Shown here: positions 56,382 to 64,000 of the stretch, piece by piece | How the letters are laid out: every line of letters begins with the position of its first letter | Position numbering within the stretch: position 1 is the first letter of the stretch | Assembly (NCBI RefSeq): GCF_026168105.1 | Contig: NZ_LBMW01000012.1 | Location: 62,001-126,000 of the forward strand | DNA: 64,000 nucleotides | Direction of reading: 5' to 3' | DNA from: Streptomyces hygroscopicus | GTDB taxonomy: Bacteria; Actinomycetota; Actinomycetes; Streptomycetales; Streptomycetaceae | The notes under the pieces: model-generated | Database searches by the model: none | Told to the model about the DNA's origin: nothing | Seen by the model: only the letters and a program-made list of their open reading frames with translations | Made by a program: the position numbers and the translations under genes

Positions 56382-56927
56382 ACAGGGGCCTTTCTGTGTA
56401 TGTTCACGACGGCTGGTCAGACCGTTCGAGCGGGTCGTTCCGGGCCGCCGGGGGACGCCCGGAGCTCGTTCACAAGCGAACCCCGCCGTTCACGGCCCAA
56501 AGTTTCCCCGCATTGAAGCGTGTTGACCAAGCTCCGACAACACCCGATGCCCACTCCACGCAACACTCTCGTCGCCGACACCGCGAGGCCGGCCGGCCGG
56601 GCGCGCCCGGGTGCGCGGCCCACATGACGCGGGGCTGCGGCCTCCACCGCCGGGAGCTGCCGAGGCGGGGGAGCGGTGCCTGGGACGCCGTACGGCACAC
56701 GCGCGTGCCGCTCACGTTGCGGAAGTACGGGGCGGGTGGCCTCACCGTCCCCCCTTCTCGGCCAGCGCCGTGGATGTGGCCGGTACCGGCGCCACGGCAG
56801 CCGTCGTCGCTACCGGTGCCACGTCAGCCGTCACCCCAGGGCCCGCGCCTCTCGTGTCCCACGGGTCCCGTTGGCCCTTGTCCACAGGGGCGCCGCGGTG
56901 TCGGTGGCCGCCAGTAGGGTGTGAGAC
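56382..56927. other. Intergenic region before uvrC
   Basis: This long spacer holds the promoter of the XRE gene and, at its end, the uvrC damage promoter. I see no convincing gene: an open frame on the minus strand (56470-56745) has no family and no ribosome site. Confidence 0.55.
56898..56920 (+). promoter_or_regulatory. RecA-independent DNA-damage promoter of uvrC
   Basis: GTGTCGGTG, eight bases, TAGGGT: a match to the motif with G at the first base and the allowed G for A at the R position. The -10 part ends seven bases before the uvrC ATG, predicting a leaderless mRNA. Confidence 0.82.
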
Positions 56928-58961
56928 ATGGCCGACCCCTCCAGCTACCGCCCCAAGCCGGGAGAGATCCCGGACTCCCCCGGGGTCTACAGGTTCCGTG
57001 ACGAACACCGTCGGGTGATCTACGTCGGAAAGGCGAAGAGCCTGCGCCAGCGCCTGGCGAACTACTTCCAGGACCTGGCGAGCCTCCACCCGCGCACCCG
57101 CACCATGGTCACCACGGCGGCGTCCGTGGAGTGGACCGTGGTGTCCACGGAGGTCGAGGCCCTGCAGCTGGAGTACACCTGGATCAAGGAGTTCGACCCC
57201 CGGTTCAACGTCAAGTACCGCGACGACAAGAGCTACCCCTACCTTGCGGTGACGATGAACGAGGAGTTCCCGCGCGTCCAGGTGATGCGCGGCCAGAAGC
57301 GCAAGGGCGTACGGTACTTCGGGCCGTACGGGCACGCGTGGGCGATCCGTGACACCGTGGACCTGCTGCTGCGCGTCTTCCCCGTGCGCACCTGCTCGGC
57401 CGGCGTCTTCAAGAACGCCGAGCGCACGGGCCGCCCCTGTCTGCTCGGCTACATCGGCAAGTGCTCCGCGCCCTGCGTCGGCCGGATCTCCCCCGAGGAC
57501 CACCGTGAACTGGCCGACGAGTTCTGCGACTTCATGGCCGGCCGCACGGGGACGTACCTCCGCCGTCTGGAGAAGCAGATGACGGAGGCGGCCGAGGAGA
57601 TGGAGTACGAGCGGGCCGCCCGCCTGCGCGACGACATCGAGGCCCTGAAGAAGGCCATGGAGAAGAGCGCGGTCGTGCTCACCGACGCGACCGACGCCGA
57701 CCTCGTCGCCGTCGCCGAGGACGAGCTGGAGGCGGCCGTACAGATCTTCCATGTGCGCGGCGGACGCGTGCGCGGCCAGCGAGGCTGGGTCACCGACAAG
57801 GTCGAGGACGTCACCACCGGCGCCCTCGTCGAGCACGCCCTCCAGCAGCTCTACGGCGAGGAGACGGGCGATTCCGTGCCCAAGGAGGTCCTCGTCCCGG
57901 CGCTGCCCGACCCCATAGAACCGGTCCAGGACTGGCTCACCGGCCGCCGCGGGTCGAACGTGTCGCTCCGCATCCCGCAGCGCGGCGACAAGAAGGCACT
58001 GATGGAGACCGTGCAGCGCAACGCCCAGCAGGCGCTCGCGCTCCACAAGACCAAGCGCGCCTCCGACCTGACCACTCGCTCGCGCGCCCTGGAGGAGATC
58101 GCCGGGGCCCTTGAGCTGGACAGCGCCCCGCTCAGGATCGAGTGCTACGACATCTCGCACCTGCAGGGCGAGGACGTCGTGGCCTCCATGGTCGTCTTCG
58201 AGGACGGGCTCCAGCGCAAGAGCGAGTACCGCCGCTTCCAGATCAAGGGCTTCGCCGGTCAGGACGACGTCCGGTCGATGCACGAGGTGATCACCCGCCG
58301 CTTCCGGCGTTATCTCGCTGAGAAGGAGAAGACGGGGGAGTGGGCCGACGGTGACGTGCTGACGGAGGAGGACGGGCGGCCCAGGCGGTTCGCCTACCCA
58401 CCGCAGCTCGTCGTGGTCGACGGTGGGCAGCCGCAGGTCGCGGCGGCCAAGAGGGCCCTGGACGAGCTCGGCATCGACGACATCGCCGTGTGCGGCCTCG
58501 CCAAGCGTCTGGAGGAGGTCTGGCTGCCGGAGGAGGACGATCCGGTGGTCCTGCCCCGCACGAGTGAGGGCCTGTACCTGCTCCAGCGCGTCCGGGACGA
58601 GGCGCACCGCTTCGCGATCACCTACCAGCGTGCCAAGCGGGGCAAGCGTCTGAGGTCGGGCCCCTTGGACGAGGTGCCGGGTCTCGGCGAGGGCCGCAAA
58701 CTGGCGCTGATCAAGCACTTCGGCTCGGTGAAGAAGCTGCGGTCCGCGACAATCGACCAGATTCAGGAGGTCCCCGGTATCGGCCGCAAGACGGCCGAGA
58801 CAATCGCCGTGGCCCTCGCCCGGGCGGTCCCGCCCGCACCCGCCGTGAACACGGCGACTGGAGAGATCATGGAAGAGGAGGAACCCGGGACATCGGCGGG
58901 TTCCCCCGGGGCACCCGTGTCTGCGGGCGCCCCGGACGAACGACGGGGGCAGGAGACATGA
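56928..58961 (+). CDS. uvrC: Excinuclease ABC subunit C
   Basis: This 677-aa nuclease makes both cuts in nucleotide excision repair. The N-terminal GIY-YIG-type domain ([21 protein letters not shown], about 21-41) makes the 3' cut. A UVR segment (about 205-240) binds UvrB. The RNaseH-like endonuclease part has [20 protein letters not shown] and VVDGGQPQ, and the C-terminal double helix-hairpin-helix ends [11 protein letters not shown]. Its TGA overlaps the start of the next gene. It heads the uvrC-rapZ-yvcK-whiA operon. Confidence 0.97.
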   Translation: MADPSSYRPKPGEIPDSPGVYRFRDEHRRVIYVGKAKSLRQRLANYFQDLASLHPRTRTMVTTAASVEWTVVSTEVEALQLEYTWIKEFDPRFNVKYRDDKSYPYLAVTMNEEFPRVQVMRGQKRKGVRYFGPYGHAWAIRDTVDLLLRVFPVRTCSAGVFKNAERTGRPCLLGYIGKCSAPCVGRISPEDHRELADEFCDFMAGRTGTYLRRLEKQMTEAAEEMEYERAARLRDDIEALKKAMEKSAVVLTDATDADLVAVAEDELEAAVQIFHVRGGRVRGQRGWVTDKVEDVTTGALVEHALQQLYGEETGDSVPKEVLVPALPDPIEPVQDWLTGRRGSNVSLRIPQRGDKKALMETVQRNAQQALALHKTKRASDLTTRSRALEEIAGALELDSAPLRIECYDISHLQGEDVVASMVVFEDGLQRKSEYRRFQIKGFAGQDDVRSMHEVITRRFRRYLAEKEKTGEWADGDVLTEEDGRPRRFAYPPQLVVVDGGQPQVAAAKRALDELGIDDIAVCGLAKRLEEVWLPEEDDPVVLPRTSEGLYLLQRVRDEAHRFAITYQRAKRGKRLRSGPLDEVPGLGEGRKLALIKHFGSVKKLRSATIDQIQEVPGIGRKTAETIAVALARAVPPAPAVNTATGEIMEEEEPGTSAGSPGAPVSAGAPDERRGQET

Positions 58962-59971
58962 GCGAGCACGAACGGCGCACGGAAGAACGCTCGGCACAGG
59001 GCCCGGCCGCCCACAAGGAGACGGGCGACGATCGGGCGCGACAGCACGCGGCCCAGGAAAACGGAGCACAGGTGAGTACGGGCATCGAAACAGCCGGGGT
59101 CCCCGACGCGGCGATCCCCGAATTGGTGATCATCTCCGGCATGTCCGGCGCCGGCCGCTCGACGGCCGCCAAGTGTCTGGAGGACCTCGGCTGGTTCGTC
59201 GTCGACAACCTGCCGCCCGCGCTGATCCCGACCATGGTGGAACTGGGCGCGCGCTCCCAGGGCAACGTGGCCCGGATCGCGGTCGTCGTCGACGTCCGCG
59301 GCAGACGTTTCTTCGACAACCTCCGCGAGTCCCTGGCGGACCTGGAGGCGAAGAACGTCACGCGGCGGATCGTCTTCCTGGAGTCCTCCGACGAGGCCCT
59401 GGTACGCCGCTTCGAATCCGTCCGCCGTCCCCACCCCCTCCAGGGCGACGGCCGTATCGTCGACGGCATCGCCGCCGAGCGCGAGCTGCTGCGCGAGCTG
59501 CGTGGCGACGCCGACCTCGTCATCGACACCTCCAGCCTCAACGTGCACGAACTGCGCGCCAAGATGGACGCCCAGTTCGCCGGCGAGGAGGAGCCCGAGC
59601 TGCGGGCCACCGTCATGTCCTTCGGGTTCAAGTACGGCCTCCCGGTCGACGCCGACCTGGTCGCGGACATGCGCTTCCTGCCCAACCCGCACTGGGTCCC
59701 GGAGCTGCGCCCGTACACCGGTCTGAACGAGGAGGTGGCCGCGTACGTGTTCAACCAGCCCGGGGCCAAGGAGTTCCTCGACCGTTACGCCGAGCTGCTG
59801 CGGCTCATCGCGGCCGGATACCGCCGCGAGGGCAAGCGCTACGTGACCATCGCCATCGGTTGTACCGGCGGCAAGCACCGCTCCGTCGCCATGTCCGAGA
59901 AGCTCGCCGCCCGTCTGGCCGCCGAGGGAGTGGAGACCGTGGTCGTACACCGGGACATGGGGCGCGAGTGA
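58958..59971 (+). CDS. rapZ: RapZ/YvcJ family nucleotide-binding protein
   Basis: This 337-aa protein belongs to the RapZ (YvcJ) P-loop family, which in other bacteria binds nucleotides and small RNA or adapts RNase E. The P-loop reads GMSGAGRST (residues 61-69), with Arg where the Walker A Lys is expected. The C-terminal [14 protein letters not shown] and RDMG are typical. The N-terminal 50 residues are a charged, variable extension. It overlaps uvrC by four bases and yvcK by four, so the operon is tightly coupled. Confidence 0.95.
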   Translation: MSEHERRTEERSAQGPAAHKETGDDRARQHAAQENGAQVSTGIETAGVPDAAIPELVIISGMSGAGRSTAAKCLEDLGWFVVDNLPPALIPTMVELGARSQGNVARIAVVVDVRGRRFFDNLRESLADLEAKNVTRRIVFLESSDEALVRRFESVRRPHPLQGDGRIVDGIAAERELLRELRGDADLVIDTSSLNVHELRAKMDAQFAGEEEPELRATVMSFGFKYGLPVDADLVADMRFLPNPHWVPELRPYTGLNEEVAAYVFNQPGAKEFLDRYAELLRLIAAGYRREGKRYVTIAIGCTGGKHRSVAMSEKLAARLAAEGVETVVVHRDMGRE

Positions 59972-61035
59972 CTGGACGTGCTCTGCGGCTTAGCAGGCTG
60001 CGCCGGGTGGTGCCCGAGGGGCGCGGGGGCGCACCCGCCGAGGCCCGCGGCGGCCGGGCGCGCCGCCGTGGCGCCCAGCCCAAGGTGGTCGCCCTCGGCG
60101 GCGGCATGGGCCTGTCCGCCTCGCTCGCCGCGCTGCGCCGGATCACCGGCGACCTCACCGCCGTCGTCACCGTCGCCGACGACGGCGGCTCCAGCGGCCG
60201 ACTCCGCGACGAGCTGGGTGTGCTGCCGCCGGGCGATCTGCGCAAGGCGCTGGCCGCGCTGTGCGGCGACGACGACTGGGGCCAGACCTGGGCCCGCGTC
60301 ATCCAGCACCGCTTCCAGTCGAAGGGCGACCTGCACGAGCACGCGGTCGGCAACCTCCTCATCGTCGCGCTGTGGGAGCAACTCGGCGATCACGTCCAGG
60401 CGCTCGACCTGGTGGGGCGGCTCCTGGGCGCCCACGGACGTGTCCTGCCCATGTCCGCCGTGCCCCTGGAGCTCCAGGCGCTGGTCAAGGGGCACGACCC
60501 GGAGCGTCCGGACGAGGTGGGCACCGTACGGGGGCAGGCGACCGTCGCGCTCACCCCGGGCGAGGTGCAGTCCGTGCACCTGGTACCACCCGACCCGCCC
60601 GCCGTCCCCGAGGCCGTGGCCGCGGTCCTGGACGCCGACTGGGTGGTGCTCGGGCCCGGCTCCTGGTTCTCCTCGGTGATCCCTCACCTGCTTGTGCCCG
60701 AGCTCCTGGACGCCCTCGTGGAGACCAAGGCGCGCCGGGTGCTCTCCTTGAACCTCACGCCGCAGCCCGGAGAAACCGAGGGCTTCTCCCCGCAGCGTCA
60801 TTTGGAGGTTTTGGGACGACACGCCCCTAAACTCGCCCTGGACGTGGTGCTGGCCGACCGGGCTGCCGTGCCCGACAGCGCCTCGCTGACCGAGGCCGCC
60901 AAGCGGTTCGGTGCCGCGGTCGAGCTGGCGCCGGTGGCCCGTACCGACGGGTCCCCGCGGCACGACCCGGAGCTGTTGGCCGCCGCGTACGACCGTATTT
61001 TTCGGATGCATGGAAGGATCGGCCCATGGCGATGA
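59968..61035 (+). CDS. yvcK: YvcK family UDP-sugar-binding protein
   Basis: This 355-aa protein of the YvcK (CofD-like) family carries [32 protein letters not shown], the [15 protein letters not shown] region and [13 protein letters not shown]. In Bacillus and mycobacteria YvcK/CuvA binds UDP-GlcNAc and controls cell-wall growth. The GTG start sits in the GTGA overlap with rapZ. An Arg-rich lead (1-40) precedes the core. whiA begins within its last ten bases. Confidence 0.95.
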   Translation: MTGRALRLSRLRRVVPEGRGGAPAEARGGRARRRGAQPKVVALGGGMGLSASLAALRRITGDLTAVVTVADDGGSSGRLRDELGVLPPGDLRKALAALCGDDDWGQTWARVIQHRFQSKGDLHEHAVGNLLIVALWEQLGDHVQALDLVGRLLGAHGRVLPMSAVPLELQALVKGHDPERPDEVGTVRGQATVALTPGEVQSVHLVPPDPPAVPEAVAAVLDADWVVLGPGSWFSSVIPHLLVPELLDALVETKARRVLSLNLTPQPGETEGFSPQRHLEVLGRHAPKLALDVVLADRAAVPDSASLTEAAKRFGAAVELAPVARTDGSPRHDPELLAAAYDRIFRMHGRIGPWR

Positions 61036-62015
61036 CGGCAGCGGTGAAGGACGAGATCTCCCGGCTTCCCGTCACCCGGACCTGCTGCAGAAAGGCGGAG
61101 GTCTCGGCGATCCTGCGGTTTGCGGGCGGACTTCACCTGGTCAGCGGCCGTATCGTGATCGAGGCGGAGCTGGACACGGCCATGGCGGCCCGGCGTCTGA
61201 AGCGGGACATCCTGGAGATCTTCGGCCACAGCTCCGAACTGATCGTGATGGCGCCCGGCGGTCTGCGCCGCGGCTCCCGTTATGTGGTGCGCGTGGTCGC
61301 GGGCGGGGACCAGCTGGCCCGGCAGACCGGCCTCGTCGACGGCCGGGGCTGGCCGATCCGGGGTCTTCCCCCGCAGGTGGTCTCGGGGGCCACCTGTGAC
61401 GCCGAGGCGGCCTGGCGCGGCGCGTTCCTGGCGCACGGCTCGCTGACGGAGCCCGGGCGCTCGTCCTCCCTCGAGGTGACCTGCCCCGGTCCGGAGGCCG
61501 CGCTCGCCCTGGTCGGCGCCGCCCGCCGGCTGTCCATCGCCGCGAAGGCCCGCGAGGTCCGGGGTGTGGACCGCGTGGTGGTCCGGGACGGGGACGCGAT
61601 CGGCGCGCTGCTCACCCGCCTCGGCGCGCACGAGTCCGTGCTTGCCTGGGAGGAACGCCGGATGCGCCGCGAGGTCCGGGCCACGGCGAACCGTCTGGCC
61701 AACTTCGACGACGCCAATCTGCGCCGCTCGGCCCGTGCCGCCGTCGCCGCCGGGGCGCGGGTCGCCAGGGCCCTGGAGATCCTCGGTGACGAGGTCCCCG
61801 AGCACCTCGCGGCCGCGGGCCGTCTGCGCATGGAGCACAAGCAGGCCTCCCTGGAGGAGCTGGGTGCCCTCGCCGACCCGCCGCTGACCAAGGACGCGGT
61901 CGCGGGCCGTATCCGCCGTCTGCTGGCGATGGCCGACAAGCGTGCCGCGGACCTCGGGATCCCGGGCACGGAGTCCAACCTCACGGAGGAGATGGCGGAC
62001 AACCTCGCGGGGTGA
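61026..62015 (+). CDS. whiA: Sporulation regulator WhiA
   Basis: This 329-aa DNA-binding regulator joins a degenerate LAGLIDADG homing-endonuclease-like domain (about 1-210) to a C-terminal helix-turn-helix (about 265-320, [26 protein letters not shown]). In Streptomyces WhiA works with WhiB to switch on sporulation septation genes such as ftsZ. Its catalytic acidic residues for DNA cleavage are not apparent, as in other WhiA. It is the last gene of the operon and is followed by a hairpin terminator. Confidence 0.97.
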   Translation: MAMTAAVKDEISRLPVTRTCCRKAEVSAILRFAGGLHLVSGRIVIEAELDTAMAARRLKRDILEIFGHSSELIVMAPGGLRRGSRYVVRVVAGGDQLARQTGLVDGRGWPIRGLPPQVVSGATCDAEAAWRGAFLAHGSLTEPGRSSSLEVTCPGPEAALALVGAARRLSIAAKAREVRGVDRVVVRDGDAIGALLTRLGAHESVLAWEERRMRREVRATANRLANFDDANLRRSARAAVAAGARVARALEILGDEVPEHLAAAGRLRMEHKQASLEELGALADPPLTKDAVAGRIRRLLAMADKRAADLGIPGTESNLTEEMADNLAG

Positions 62016-62032
62016 CGGACCGAGCCCCAGCA

Positions 62033-62071
62033 CGCCGGTGCCGACGCACAACAGGGCTGTCGGCACCGGCG
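62033..62071 (+). terminator. Terminator of the uvrC-whiA operon
   Basis: CGCCGGTGCCGAC pairs perfectly with GTCGGCACCGGCG across 13 bases, then TTTGTCTGTCTTT follows. It lies 17 bases after the whiA stop. Confidence 0.88.
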
Positions 62072-62166
62072 TTTGTCTGTCTTTGAGGCGCCCTTGACTC
62101 GATCATGAACTGACATGAACCTGGCAATCTGTTCGCCGCTGTGGCGAACCACCGCTAGGGGGGTTC

Positions 62167-64000
62167 ATGAGACACAGAGCGAGATCGATCCTCGCAGTCG
62201 GCGCACTCCTGCTCGGTGGAGCGGGCCTTGCACCCATGGCCCAGGCGCAGCCCGGAGGTTCGTCGAGGCCCGACCCGGACGAGGTGAAGGTCTTCCGGGC
62301 CGACGTCACCCAGAGGCAACTACCCCTGCTGCTCGAGGCCGGACAGGACGGCCATGAACTGGGCGAGCAGGTGGCCGCGCACGGCTCCTCCACCGTCGAG
62401 GTCTACCTCACCGACCGGCAGGCCAAGAGCCTGCAGAAGCAGGGGGTCGCCCTCACCGAGCACGCGCTTTCCACCAAGGCCGAGACGCGGGTCGAGAACG
62501 CCGCGCAGGGCGTGTTCCGCCCTTACAGCGGCAAGGGCGGTCTCAAGGAGGAGATCGTCAGCACCGGCCGGACCCACCCCGACCTCACCAAGGTCGTCTC
62601 CATCGGCAAGACCCTGGGCGGCAAGGACATCCTCGCGCTCAAGCTGACCAGGAACGCCAAGAAGTCCAAGGACGGCTCCAAGCCCTCCGTGCTGTATCTG
62701 TCCAACCAGCACGCGCGTGAGTGGATCACACCGGAGATGACCCGCCGGCTGATGCACTACTACCTGGACAACTACGCGACGGACAAACGCATCAAGAAGA
62801 TCGTCGACTCCACCGAGCTGTGGTTCGTCCTGTCGGCCAATCCCGACGGCTACGACTACACCTTCAAGAACTCCGGCACCCGCCTGTGGCGCAAGAACCT
62901 GCGGGACGTCAACGGCGACGGCGTCATCGGCGTCGGAGACGGCGTCGACCTCAACCGCAACTTCGCCTACAAGTGGGGCTACGACAACGAGGGTTCCTCA
63001 CCCGACCCCACCAGCGAGACCTACCGCGGCGCACGCCCCGAGTCCGAGCCCGAGACACGCGCGCTCGACACCTTCGAGAAGCGCATCGGGTTCACCTACG
63101 GCATCAACTACCACTCCGCCGCTCAGCTGCTCCTCTACGGCGTCGGCTGGCAGGTGGCCACGCCGACCCCCGACGACGTCCTCTACAAGGCGCTCGCCGG
63201 AACCCCCGACACCCCGGCCATCCCGGGATATCGCTCACAGGTCTCCTCGGAGCTGTACACGACGAACGGCGAGGCGGACGGCCACGCGTCGAACGTCAAC
63301 GGCATGGCGATGTTCACCCCCGAGATGTCGACCTGCCAGACGGCGTCGAACGTCGACCCCAACGATGCCTGGAACGCGTCCGACTGCCGGTCGGTCTTCA
63401 ATTTCCCCGACGACGAGAAGCTGATCGAGCAGGAATTCGAGAAGAACATCCCGTTCGCGCTCTCCGTCGCCGAGACGGCGCCCCACCCCGACCAGCCGTC
63501 ATCCCCGGTCGGCATCGACGCACCGGACTTCACCCCCGCCGCGTTCCCGACGTCGTACGCGCGCGGCGCCGACCAGGAGGTCTCGGTCGTCGTACGGAAG
63601 TCCGTGCGCGACAAGGAACTCAAGTACCGCGTCAACGGCGGCCGTACGCAGGACATGGCGCTCAGGCCCTGGAAGGGCGGTGAGACGTACGGCGGTGACG
63701 ACAACCTCTACTTCGACGAGTACCGGGCCAAGGTGAAGGACGGCGACCCGGGCGACAAGGTCGAGGTCTGGTTCACCGGCGAAAACAGGGGCGGCAAGAA
63801 GACGTCCAGCCCGCACTTCACCTACACCGTGGCCGAGCGGGCGCGGGCGGACATTCTGGTGGTCGCCGAGGAGGGCGCCAAGGCCACCCAGGCCCAGATC
63901 TATCTCGATGCCCTGAGGGCCGGCGGCCGAAAAGCCGTCCTCTGGGACGTCGCCACCCAGGGCGCGCCCGACGCGCTCGGCGTGCTGGACCACTTCAGGA
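62167..64000 (+). CDS. Secreted M14 zinc carboxypeptidase (3' end cut by window)
   Basis: The start and at least 611 codons are visible; the gene continues beyond the window. Residues 1-28 form a signal peptide. The M14 core starts near residue 115: zinc ligands H182 and E185 in QHAREWITPE, the substrate-binding NRNF (263-266), and the third zinc ligand H316 in NYHSAAQ. FTPEMST probably holds the general-base Glu. A C-terminal non-catalytic part follows. The ATG follows AGGGGGG. It cleaves C-terminal residues from extracellular peptides; the specificity is unknown. Confidence 0.92.
   Translation, partial: MRHRARSILAVGALLLGGAGLAPMAQAQPGGSSRPDPDEVKVFRADVTQRQLPLLLEAGQDGHELGEQVAAHGSSTVEVYLTDRQAKSLQKQGVALTEHALSTKAETRVENAAQGVFRPYSGKGGLKEEIVSTGRTHPDLTKVVSIGKTLGGKDILALKLTRNAKKSKDGSKPSVLYLSNQHAREWITPEMTRRLMHYYLDNYATDKRIKKIVDSTELWFVLSANPDGYDYTFKNSGTRLWRKNLRDVNGDGVIGVGDGVDLNRNFAYKWGYDNEGSSPDPTSETYRGARPESEPETRALDTFEKRIGFTYGINYHSAAQLLLYGVGWQVATPTPDDVLYKALAGTPDTPAIPGYRSQVSSELYTTNGEADGHASNVNGMAMFTPEMSTCQTASNVDPNDAWNASDCRSVFNFPDDEKLIEQEFEKNIPFALSVAETAPHPDQPSSPVGIDAPDFTPAAFPTSYARGADQEVSVVVRKSVRDKELKYRVNGGRTQDMALRPWKGGETYGGDDNLYFDEYRAKVKDGDPGDKVEVWFTGENRGGKKTSSPHFTYTVAERARADILVVAEEGAKATQAQIYLDALRAGGRKAVLWDVATQGAPDALGVLDHFR

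Noticed and set aside
56470..56745. Minus-strand 91-codon frame before uvrC
   Set aside because: No family, no ribosome site and antisense-like composition.

Overview
The window is chromosomal DNA from a high-GC actinomycete, almost certainly a Streptomyces. Evidence: very high GC, strong third-position GC bias, many GTG starts, mycothiol-type chemistry, and a RapZ-YvcK-WhiA operon behind uvrC. No integrase, transposase, IS end or CRISPR array was seen. Most genes are core genes in the order expected for the rpsA-to-whiA part of a Streptomyces chromosome, with small lineage-specific genes and decayed pieces between them. All pairings and motif matches below were worked out by hand.

Layout. 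1-9,330: a secreted lytic transglycosylase, a 44-residue protein, a DUF3068 protein, HrpB helicase, a zinc-ribbon membrane protein, a methyltransferase with no usable start codon for its conserved N-terminus, and ribosomal protein S1. 9,560-16,000: PAC2 protein, CoaE, TPR protein, small membrane proteins, an acyltransferase-like protein followed by a 20-bp tandem array, DoxX, an S4 RNA-binding protein, a family-5 uracil-DNA glycosylase and RidA. 16,177-18,557: an unusual locus of three same-strand genes (amyloid-motif protein, nucleotidyltransferase, a conserved DUF7873-like protein) followed by two structured tRNA-like RNAs and a hairpin terminator. 18,700-26,100: FUSC transporter, ABC exporter, a repeat field, and a WhiJ/BldB-like set (RsbW-type ATPase, XRE regulator, DUF397). 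26,200-36,900: lone GltD, DUF1772, DUF2293, uridine-kinase-like, CBS, CorA, methyltransferase, the pseudouridine catabolism pair PsuG-PsuK, VOC protein, Ogt and a phosphodiesterase. 37,100-47,300: MHYT sensor protein, UvrB, two TerD proteins, TerC behind a probable yybP-ykoY manganese riboswitch, an MFS transporter, an S66 peptidase and AroQ. 47,400-55,400: an ABC ATPase remnant, MBL hydrolase, mycothiol-dependent isomerase, UvrA, and a LacI regulator-fructokinase operon with a palindromic operator, divergent from a Rieske lipoprotein. 55,400-64,000: XRE regulator, UvrC-RapZ-YvcK-WhiA, and a secreted M14 carboxypeptidase cut by the window end.

Two themes stand out. First, uvrA, uvrB, uvrC, ogt, the first terD gene and probably coaE each carry the promoter signature T-TGTC-R-GTG, eight bases, TA-N3-T. 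This is the mycobacterial RecA-independent (PafBC/ClpR-type) DNA-damage promoter, so excision repair, alkyl-guanine repair and a Ter stress gene appear to be one regulon. In four of the six the -10 box sits about seven bases before the start codon, which predicts leaderless mRNAs. Second, behind the DUF7873-like gene are two RNAs whose acceptor, D, anticodon-stem and T arms have tRNA geometry but are circularly permuted: the acceptor stem is closed by a short loop and the anticodon stem opens into a longer terminal stem. That is the architecture known for bacterial YrlA-type Y RNAs. Their linkage to a nucleotidyltransferase and an amyloid-motif protein suggests an RNA-centred stress or immunity system and is the best candidate here for something undescribed.
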